From assembly GCA_018700655.1 (NCBI GenBank), contig JABIUG010000309.1:1-5025 (forward strand): a stretch of DNA of 5,025 nucleotides, in the 5' to 3' direction. Below are positions 1 to 5,025 of the stretch, one piece after another. The position numbers and the translations under genes were made by a program. This stretch comes from Rhodospirillaceae bacterium (GTDB taxonomy: Bacteria > Pseudomonadota > Alphaproteobacteria > SP197). The stretch's first letter is position 1. Each line of letters begins with the position of its first letter. The notes under the pieces are model-generated. The model was not told the DNA's origin. It saw only the letters and a list, made by a program, of their open reading frames with translations, and ran no database searches.

Positions 1-187
1 GAAATCATTGGTGGCCGGGCGCGATCTTCCGGCCGGCCATGTGCTCGCCGGTGATGACCTGATGGCCAAACGCCCCGGTGACGGCATTCACCCCAATCGG
101 ATCGATGATGTCCTGGGCATGCGCCTGAAACAGGCGATTGCTGCCGATGAACCCCTGGCGATGGCGCTGCTGGAGCGCGCGGAATGA
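1..187 (+). CDS. neuB: N-acetylneuraminate synthase-like protein (NeuB family), C-terminal SAF domain, 5'-truncated by window
   Basis: The frame starting at base 2 is open to a TGA at 185-187 and encodes the last 61 residues of a longer protein. The visible part matches the C-terminal SAF (antifreeze-like) domain of sialic acid synthases: it opens with KSLVAGRDLPAG and continues with a KRPGDGIHP segment. The Arg of KRPG (codon 71-73) aligns with Arg314 of Neisseria meningitidis NeuB, which reaches into the partner subunit's active site to bind the sugar substrate. NeuB enzymes condense phosphoenolpyruvate with ManNAc or a related 2-acetamido sugar to form a nine-carbon nonulosonic acid in the cytoplasm. 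The TIM-barrel domain is upstream of the window, so NeuB, LegI and PseI cannot be told apart. The stop overlaps the start of the epimerase gene (ATGA), which supports joint translation and the pathway assignment. Confidence 0.85.
   Translation, partial: KSLVAGRDLPAGHVLAGDDLMAKRPGDGIHPNRIDDVLGMRLKQAIAADEPLAMALLERAE
172..175 (+). promoter_or_regulatory. Ribosome binding site for the epimerase gene
   Basis: GGAG lies inside the end of the neuB-like gene, eight bases before the ATG at 184. This is good Shine-Dalgarno spacing and supports that start codon, which also forms an ATGA overlap with the upstream stop. Confidence 0.6.
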
Positions 188-1338
188 CGCGTCGGGTTTC
201 CATCCCGATCGCGACTCGCGGAAATTACGCCAAGACGAAGTCGATCGTTGCGGCGATTGATGAGCGCTTCGACATCAATGCAGAAACCGTGCTGACCGGT
301 GGCGCGATCCTTGCCCGCTTCGGCGGGTTCGGGGAAGTCATGAAGGCTGAGGGTCGTGAGGCCGATCATGTCGTGCCTTACCTGGTGGATGGCGAGACGC
401 CGATGGCAATGGCGAAATCGTCGGGCCAGGCGACGATTGAACTTGCCGAATTCTTCGGCAGAACGAGGCCCGATATCGTTTTTGTCATTGCTGATCGTTA
501 TGAGGCGCTGGCTTTCGCGCAGGCCGCAATGTGCCTCAACATTCCCATCGCCCATCTCGAAGGTGGCGAAATATCGGGTTCGATCGACGAGCGTATCCGC
601 CATGCCGTCACCAAGCTTTCCCATGTGCACTTCGTTGCGAGCGACGAGGCGGCTGAGCGAATCTGCCGGATGGGAGAAACACCTGACTCGGTACACGTTG
701 TCGGCACACCCAGCTTCGATCTGGTGGGCGCGATGGATCTCGACGACCTCACGCCGCTCGCGGCTGCGCTGGCGCAAACCGGAAGTGGCTTTTCGATCGA
801 TCTGGACCAGCCTTTCGCGCTGGTCTCGCTGATGCCCGATGTCATGGATAGGGATGGTGGCGCCAATCTGGTCGAGGAAACAGGCGCTGCCGCCCTTGAG
901 CTTGGCATGCAGGTCGTGTGGCTGGCGCCCAACATGGATGCCGGGTCGGATGTGATCGCCGATAATCTCAGGGCGTTCCGTGCGCGTCACGGCGATGCCC
1001 CGTTCTGTTTTCTTCCCAGCCTTCCGTTCGAGGCCTATGCACGCTGCCTGTCGCACTCCCGTTGTTTCCTCGGAAATTCTTCCTCGGGCATTCGCGAAGG
1101 TGCCTATCTCGGCGTTCCCGTGGTCAATGTCGGTACCCGTCAGACCGACCGCAGGCGTGGCCACAATGTGGTCGATTGTCCCGCCGAGCGCTCCGCGGTG
1201 ATCGCCGCGGCCCGAGAACAGATGTCGCACGGCCGTTATCCCAGCGACCCTCTCTATGGTGACGGGCATGCCGGGGCCCGCATTGCCGAGGTCCTGGCGA
1301 CCGTGCCGCTCGAACTCGACAAGCGGATGACCTATTGA
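184..1338 (+). CDS. neuC: UDP-N-acetylglucosamine 2-epimerase (hydrolysing), NeuC/LegG/GNE type, divergent active site
   Basis: This 384-residue protein is full length for the hydrolysing UDP-GlcNAc 2-epimerases, which release UDP and a 2-epimerised hexosamine (ManNAc in sialic acid synthesis). It has the two-domain GT-B-like fold signature: DRYEALA (104-110), HLEGGEISGSIDERIRHAVTK (124-144), VVGTPSFD (172-179), LAPNMDAGSD (247-256), LGNSSSGIREGAYLG (296-310) and VGTRQ (316-320). By alignment from memory with human GNE, Asp112, His132, Glu134, Asp143, Arg147, Glu307 and Arg321 correspond to Asp104, His124, Glu126, Asp135, Arg139, Glu305 and Arg319. Three usually conserved positions differ: the His of the HPVT motif (GNE His220) is Met217 in LMPDV, the GNE His49 position is Ala41, and the Gly before DRYE is Ala103. 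The fold and family are clear, but the substrate (UDP-GlcNAc or a modified UDP-sugar such as the LegG substrate) is not. The start overlaps the neuB-like stop, and the end overlaps the cytidylyltransferase start. Confidence 0.88.
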   Translation: MTRRVSIPIATRGNYAKTKSIVAAIDERFDINAETVLTGGAILARFGGFGEVMKAEGREADHVVPYLVDGETPMAMAKSSGQATIELAEFFGRTRPDIVFVIADRYEALAFAQAAMCLNIPIAHLEGGEISGSIDERIRHAVTKLSHVHFVASDEAAERICRMGETPDSVHVVGTPSFDLVGAMDLDDLTPLAAALAQTGSGFSIDLDQPFALVSLMPDVMDRDGGANLVEETGAAALELGMQVVWLAPNMDAGSDVIADNLRAFRARHGDAPFCFLPSLPFEAYARCLSHSRCFLGNSSSGIREGAYLGVPVVNVGTRQTDRRRGHNVVDCPAERSAVIAAAREQMSHGRYPSDPLYGDGHAGARIAEVLATVPLELDKRMTY

Positions 1339-2030
1339 GCACCCTGGCCCTGATCGCCGCGCGTGGAGGGTCCAAGGGCATTCCGCGCAAGAATCTGGCG
1401 CGTGTCGGGAACCGTTCGTTGGTGCGGCGTGCGGTCGACTCTGCTCTGGCCTCTGGTGTCTGCGACCACATTGTCTGTTCGACCGATGACGAGGAAATCG
1501 CCCGGGAGGCCAGGTCAGCCGGGGCTGATGTCCCGTTTTTGCGGCCGGCAGAGCTGGCCGGTGATACTGTCCCGGTGTTGCCGGCGATCCGGCACGCCGT
1601 GACGCAGTGCGAAGAACGCGGAGCCATATTCGACACCTTGATATTTTTGCAGGCGACCGTTCCCTTCCGGACCGGGGAAGAGATCGCGCAGGCGTTGGAG
1701 CTTTTCGTTGAGGGACGCCACAGGAGCGTGATAAGCGTCTGCCCGCTGGAGCGAAAGCCGCACAACATGTTCGTCAAGCGGGAAGGGCGGACGCTGGAGC
1801 GGTTGATCAGGATTCCCGCGCATACTTACGACAACCGTCAGGAGATGGTGGATCTGTGCCGCCTGGGAAACGGTGTCTATGTGGTGTCGCGCGATGATGT
1901 CATGAATGGAGAAATGTTAACTCCGGAACCCACAGGATACGTCGAAAGCGACCGCGTTCGCTCGCTCGACATTGATGATGAATTTGATTTGGCGCTTGCG
2001 CGGCTGATTGCCGATGAGCGGGGCCTTTGA
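1335..2030 (+). CDS. neuA: Acylneuraminate (nonulosonate) cytidylyltransferase, CMP-sialic acid synthetase family
   Basis: The 231-residue product matches the usual length of single-domain bacterial CMP-nonulosonate synthetases, which use CTP to activate a sialic-like acid as its CMP donor in the cytoplasm. The N-terminus carries the nucleotide-binding loop IAARGGSKGIPRKNL (7-21). It is followed by VCSTDDEEIA (47-56), LQATVPFR (105-112, the counterpart of the common LQPTSPLR), GNGVYVV (178-184) and SLDIDDEFDL (210-219), whose Asp212 and Asp214 fit the metal-binding DxD pair of Neisseria CMP-sialate synthetase. The start is TTG, in a four-base TTGA overlap with the epimerase stop; no in-frame ATG fits the family N-terminus, and the ribosome site is weak (AAGCGGA at 1321-1327), so translational coupling is likely. 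NeuA, LegF/PtmB and PseF substrates cannot be separated by eye; adjacency to neuB- and neuC-like genes favours a sialic or legionaminic acid. Confidence 0.88.
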   Translation: MSTLALIAARGGSKGIPRKNLARVGNRSLVRRAVDSALASGVCDHIVCSTDDEEIAREARSAGADVPFLRPAELAGDTVPVLPAIRHAVTQCEERGAIFDTLIFLQATVPFRTGEEIAQALELFVEGRHRSVISVCPLERKPHNMFVKREGRTLERLIRIPAHTYDNRQEMVDLCRLGNGVYVVSRDDVMNGEMLTPEPTGYVESDRVRSLDIDDEFDLALARLIADERGL

Positions 2031-2051
2031 ACAGGTGAACCCCCTGGAAAT

Positions 2052-2055
2052 GGAG
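2052..2055 (+). promoter_or_regulatory. Ribosome binding site for the UDP-sulfoquinovose synthase gene
   Basis: GGAG sits five bases before the ATG at 2061, in the only intergenic gap of the window (2031-2060). This gene therefore appears to have its own initiation site rather than relying on an overlapping stop. I see no convincing -35/-10 promoter or hairpin terminator in the gap. Confidence 0.65.
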
Positions 2056-2060
2056 TTTTC

Positions 2061-3242
2061 ATGAGAGTCTTGGTTTTGGGCGGCGACGGCTATCTGGGAT
2101 GGCCCACCGCGATGCATTTTTCGGCCCGTGGTGATGATGTCGCTGTGGTCGACAATTTCGCCAAACGCCAATGGGAGATGGAAGAGGGCATCGAGCCGCT
2201 GTTGCCGATCCCGCCGCTGCACAAGCGGGTGCGGGCCTGGCAGCGTGTTTCCGGGCGCGAGATCGGGCTTTATGTCGGTGACCTGATGAACCATCGGTTT
2301 GTCTACAAGGTGCTGCGCGAATTTCAGCCGGATGCGGTCGTTCACTATGGTGAACAGCCATCGGCGCCCTATTCGATGCAAAATCGCACGACCGCCGTCG
2401 ATACCCAGATCAACAACATCGTCGGCACGCTCAACCTTCTCTTCGGCATGCGCAGCCATTGTCGTGATGCCCACCTGATCAAGCTGGGCACGATGGGTGA
2501 ATACGGCACGCCCAATATTGATATCGAGGAGGGCTGGCTTGAGGTCGAACACAACGGCCGCAAGGACCGCATGCTCTATCCGAAAAAGCCTGGGAGTTTC
2601 TATCATCTCTCCAAGGTCCACGATTCGCACAATGTCGAGTTTGCCTGCCGGATCTGGGGCTGTGCCGCGACCGACCTAAATCAGGGTGTCGTCTATGGTG
2701 TCGACACAGAGGAGACAAAAGCCGATCCGGACCTGGCGACCAGCTTTCATTACGATCAGGTTTTCGGCACGGTGCTGAACCGGTTCCTGGTCCAGGCAGC
2801 CATCGGCGAGCCGCTCTCGGTCTATGGCAAGGGTGGCCAGACGCGTGGTTTCCTCAATATTCGCGACACGCTGAAATGTGTCGAACTGGCTGCTGACAAT
2901 CCTGCCGCTGCAGGTGAATTCCGGGTCCTCAACCAGTTTACCGAACAGTTCTCCGTGCTCGATCTGGCGAACCGGGTCCAGGCAGTGGCCAAGGCTGCCG
3001 GCCATGACACCACGATCGTGAACACGCCCAACCCACGGGTGGAACTCGAAGAGCATTATTACAACGCGCGCCACTCGGGCCTGGTCGAACTTGGTCTCGA
3101 GCCACACCTGTTGGATGACGATGCTCTGGGAAAAATGTTCGCGACCGTCTCTGCCAATGTCGGTTCGGTTGATCGTAACGCTCTGGCGCCGACCATCCTC
3201 TGGGCACGTGATAGCAGAGCCTGTCTGTGTCCGGTTCCATGA
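2061..3242 (+). CDS. UDP-sulfoquinovose synthase-like NAD-dependent SDR enzyme (SQD1/SqdB/Agl3 family)
   Basis: This 393-residue protein is an extended short-chain dehydrogenase/reductase that closely resembles plant SQD1, which combines UDP-glucose and sulfite to make UDP-sulfoquinovose using bound NAD. Residues 7-13 (GGDGYLG) form the NAD-binding glycine motif. The blocks KLGTMGEYGTPNIDIEEG (141-158), SFYHLSKVHDSHN (179-191), DLNQGVVYGV (205-214), VYGKGGQTRGFLNIRDT (254-270), NQFTEQFSV (291-299) and EEHYYNARH (330-338) are near-identical to SQD1 as I recall it. The catalytic trio Thr144, Tyr181 and Lys185 matches Thr145, Tyr182 and Lys186 of Arabidopsis SQD1. One visible difference is GEQPSAPYS (97-105), where SQD1 has Arg in place of Pro100. 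The family C-terminus ends near Trp381; about 12 extra residues run into the overlap with the next gene. The setting suggests a glycan rather than a sulfolipid role, as with archaeal Agl3; that is inference. Confidence 0.88.
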   Translation: MRVLVLGGDGYLGWPTAMHFSARGDDVAVVDNFAKRQWEMEEGIEPLLPIPPLHKRVRAWQRVSGREIGLYVGDLMNHRFVYKVLREFQPDAVVHYGEQPSAPYSMQNRTTAVDTQINNIVGTLNLLFGMRSHCRDAHLIKLGTMGEYGTPNIDIEEGWLEVEHNGRKDRMLYPKKPGSFYHLSKVHDSHNVEFACRIWGCAATDLNQGVVYGVDTEETKADPDLATSFHYDQVFGTVLNRFLVQAAIGEPLSVYGKGGQTRGFLNIRDTLKCVELAADNPAAAGEFRVLNQFTEQFSVLDLANRVQAVAKAAGHDTTIVNTPNPRVELEEHYYNARHSGLVELGLEPHLLDDDALGKMFATVSANVGSVDRNALAPTILWARDSRACLCPVP

Positions 3243-4618
3243 AACGTGCACTGGTCTTCATCGACCATGACATGACGATCCGTCATTTCGTGAAGTCGCG
3301 TGCCTTCGCTGAGTTGGAGCGCGATTTCGAAGTGACCTATGTCGTCAATGTCGATCCACGTCCCAGGGGTCAATGGATCCACACCGACCCGGAATCGCTC
3401 GGCTTTGATCGCATGAAGGTTGTGCGCATTCCGCGCAAACGCATGGGTGAGTGGTACAAACTCTACGCCGTGTCGTTGCTGCAGAAACAACGCGGCACGG
3501 CGAATTACAAGGCGCGCAAGCAGCTCATGGCTTCGGTCAACGGACCCTGGCGGACGAAACTCTATGAGCTGCTGTCGTTGCCCGGGATCTTTTCGCGCTT
3601 TCGGCGACGTTACCTCGATCGGATGGGTGTATGGGCCCCCTTGCAGGAACTCATCACCCTACTGGATCCCGATGTATGCATTTATCCCTCGATGCTGACC
3701 GGGTACTTTATGAACGAGTTGCTTCTGCTGTGTCCCAGGCTCGGGATTCCGTTGTTGGTCCTGATGAACTCCTGGGATAATCCCAGCCAGAAGGCCGTGG
3801 TTACCGGAACGCCGGATCGGCTGGCCGTCTGGGGTGAACACACCAAACGTCATGCGATGGAGTTCATGCGTCTGCCTGAAGACCGCATCGAAATCTTCGG
3901 CGCTGCGCAGTTCCAAGTCTATCGTGAGCCCGTGACACAATCGCGTGCTGAATTATGCGAGATGTTCGGACTCCCCGCCGATGATCTCCCGGTTGTGCTC
4001 TATGCCGGGGTCTCGAAGTCGATCAATGAAACCCGGCATCTCAAGCTGCTCGACGAAGCGATTGAAAGCGGGCGTATGTTGCCTTGCCGCGTGATCTACC
4101 GGCCGCACCCCTGGCGCGGCGAACTGGTCGAGGGCGAAGAAAACTTCTTCGACGCCGGGCTCAAGCACGTCGTGATGGACCCCTGGATGGAGGACTACTA
4201 CCGGCGTGTCGCGGTTGATGATTCCGACGCCTTCGAGATGGCCGACTACGACATCACGCGCAAGCTTCTCGGCCTGGTCGCAGGTTCGATCTCGACGCTT
4301 TCGACGATCCAGCTGGAGACGGTCCTGGTGGGCAAGCCGACGATTTCCTTCATGCCGACATCCGATGTGGACACCAAGTACGGAAAGTACAACGAGATCA
4401 GTCTCCGGTTGGCGCATTTCACCGATCTCTGGACTGCGCCCGGCGTGACGAGTTGCAGCGACGACGCCGCTCTGCCCGAGGCGGTCAACACCCTGTTGGA
4501 ACAGGCAGGTGACGCAGAACTGCGGCAACGGATCGCCGAGAGGGGACGCTATTTCGCTGTTCTGGACGGCCCGACCTATGGCGAACGCCTTGTAGAACTG
4601 GCACTTCGTGTTGCCTGA
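3239..4618 (+). CDS. Putative GT-B-like surface-glycan transferase, specificity unknown
   Basis: The 459-residue product starts at an ATG that overlaps the preceding stop by four bases (ATGA); an in-frame GTG at 3227 would add four residues and is less likely. I do not recognise a named family with certainty. The N-terminus (RALVFIDHDMTIRHF, 3-17) reads as a first Rossmann strand and loop. The middle carries DPDVCIYPS (143-151) and LLVLMNSWDNPS (172-183), and the C-terminal half has VVLYAGVS (252-259), RPHPWR (288-293) and STLSTIQLETVLVGKPTISF (352-371). A late HP motif followed by a Ser-rich loop, an acidic residue and GKP is typical of nucleotide-binding C-domains in GT-B transferases, polysialyltransferase-like and CDP-glycerol transferase-like proteins. 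No signal peptide or membrane span is apparent, so it is probably cytoplasmic or peripheral. Its position after a CMP-nonulosonate synthetase and a UDP-sulfoquinovose synthase makes either sugar nucleotide a candidate donor (inference). Confidence 0.6.
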   Translation: MKRALVFIDHDMTIRHFVKSRAFAELERDFEVTYVVNVDPRPRGQWIHTDPESLGFDRMKVVRIPRKRMGEWYKLYAVSLLQKQRGTANYKARKQLMASVNGPWRTKLYELLSLPGIFSRFRRRYLDRMGVWAPLQELITLLDPDVCIYPSMLTGYFMNELLLLCPRLGIPLLVLMNSWDNPSQKAVVTGTPDRLAVWGEHTKRHAMEFMRLPEDRIEIFGAAQFQVYREPVTQSRAELCEMFGLPADDLPVVLYAGVSKSINETRHLKLLDEAIESGRMLPCRVIYRPHPWRGELVEGEENFFDAGLKHVVMDPWMEDYYRRVAVDDSDAFEMADYDITRKLLGLVAGSISTLSTIQLETVLVGKPTISFMPTSDVDTKYGKYNEISLRLAHFTDLWTAPGVTSCSDDAALPEAVNTLLEQAGDAELRQRIAERGRYFAVLDGPTYGERLVELALRVA

Positions 4619-5025
4619 AACCCTGCCTTTCGGATTGGCGGAACGGCCGATTTTCATTGGGGGCATGATGAAATCGGGCACCAGCCTGCTGCGTGTTCTG
4701 CTGGGCCAGCATCCTGATCTCTATGGGACCTTCGAAAGCCACTGGTTTGAAGATGCATTGCGTCTGGGCTGGTCGGATGCCGGATCCCGGCGTGTGACCT
4801 TTCTGCGTGAGTTCCTGGAGATCGACGATACCTCCTATGATGCAATGGTTGCAGCCAAGCGGGCCGAGCCTGCACGCGAGTTCATTGATATCGTCTACGA
4901 GGCCATGCTCAAACGAGAGAACAAGCGCCGCTGGCTCGACAAGACGCCGGACAATGTCTTGCACTTCGATGAAATCCGCAGGGTCTGGCCGCAGGCGACG
5001 CTGATTCATGTCACACGTGAGCCGC
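4608..5025 (+). CDS. Sulfotransferase family protein, N-terminal part, truncated by window end
   Basis: An open frame runs from an in-frame TAG at 4593-4595 to the window end. The product contains RPIFIGGMMKSGTSLLR (13-29 from the chosen start), a clear 5'-phosphosulfate-binding loop (GG-x-x-KSGTS) that binds PAPS in sulfotransferases. Further on it has WLDKTPDNVLHF and, at the cut end, ATLIHVTREP, the 3'-phosphate-binding region of the Sulfotransfer_3-like family. Such enzymes transfer sulfate from PAPS to a hydroxyl or amino group, here plausibly on a glycan. Start choice: the ATGs at 4665 and 4668 fall inside the PAPS loop and would delete its first strand, so GTG 4608 (11-base overlap with the upstream gene) or TTG 4611 is preferred. 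Neither has a strong ribosome site. About 139 residues are visible, and the C-terminal half is missing. The acceptor is unknown, and no PAPS-synthesis gene is in view. Confidence 0.82.
   Translation, partial: MLPETLPFGLAERPIFIGGMMKSGTSLLRVLLGQHPDLYGTFESHWFEDALRLGWSDAGSRRVTFLREFLEIDDTSYDAMVAAKRAEPAREFIDIVYEAMLKRENKRRWLDKTPDNVLHFDEIRRVWPQATLIHVTREP

Noticed and set aside
88..1269. Long minus-strand open frame of 393 codons opposite the epimerase gene
   Set aside because: It is an antisense shadow produced by GC-rich codon bias. Its translation is rich in Arg, His and Gly with no recognisable domain, while the plus strand encodes a well-conserved epimerase.
2031..2060. Possible promoter or terminator in the only intergenic gap
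   Set aside because: Thirty bases with a ribosome binding site but no hairpin, T-run or recognisable -35/-10 pair.
1917..2630. Minus-strand open frame of 237 codons spanning the end of the cytidylyltransferase gene and the start of the SQD1-like gene
   Set aside because: It crosses two conserved plus-strand genes and the intergenic ribosome site, and its translation shows no family motif.
4665..4670. Tandem ATG codons as the sulfotransferase start
   Set aside because: Starting here would remove the first beta strand and the GG of the PAPS-binding loop, which are encoded in frame just upstream; GTG 4608 or TTG 4611 restores them.
3953..4681. Minus-strand open frame of 242 codons over the transferase/sulfotransferase junction
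   Set aside because: It mirrors conserved plus-strand coding sequence, including the RPHPWR region and the PAPS loop, and has no recognisable domain.
1..5025. CRISPR array, tRNA/rRNA gene, insertion sequence or large repeat
   Set aside because: No spaced direct repeats, tRNA-like fold, transposase motifs or inverted repeat ends were seen; almost every base is in one of six plus-strand genes.

Overview
The window is a gene-dense stretch of a bacterial surface-glycan locus. All six genes lie on the plus strand, and intergenic DNA totals only about 30 bases. The sequence is GC-rich (roughly 60% by eye) with strong third-position G/C preference. This and the protein styles suggest a proteobacterium, most likely an alphaproteobacterium; that placement is inference, because no rRNA or other marker gene is present.

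Layout: (1) the 3' end of a NeuB-type nonulosonate synthase, namely its C-terminal SAF/antifreeze-like domain (1-187); (2) a complete hydrolysing UDP-GlcNAc 2-epimerase of the NeuC/LegG/GNE type (184-1338); (3) a complete CMP-nonulosonate cytidylyltransferase of the NeuA/PseF/LegF type (1335-2030); (4) a complete SQD1/SqdB/Agl3-type UDP-sulfoquinovose synthase (2061-3242); (5) a 459-residue probable GT-B-like glycan transferase of unassigned specificity (3239-4618); (6) the 5' part of a PAPS-dependent sulfotransferase (about 4608 to the window end). Adjacent genes overlap by 4, 4, 4 and about 11 bases. The only gap, 2031-2060, carries a clear ribosome binding site. This looks like one translationally coupled operon whose promoter and terminator are outside the window.

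How the genes could work together: the epimerase makes a 2-epimerised hexosamine from its UDP-sugar, NeuB condenses it with phosphoenolpyruvate to a nonulosonic (sialic-like) acid, and the NeuA homologue activates that acid with CTP. The SQD1-like enzyme would add sulfite to UDP-glucose to give UDP-sulfoquinovose. The unassigned transferase may use one of these donors, and the sulfotransferase may add sulfate esters. The notable inference is a strongly acidic surface glycan (capsule, O-antigen, or flagellin/S-layer glycan) that combines a sialic-like sugar with a sulfonated sugar and possibly sulfate. UDP-sulfoquinovose synthase is best known from sulfolipid synthesis, and no sulfolipid glycosyltransferase is seen here. 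The epimerase also lacks a catalytic-region histidine conserved in its family, so its exact substrate or mechanism is open.
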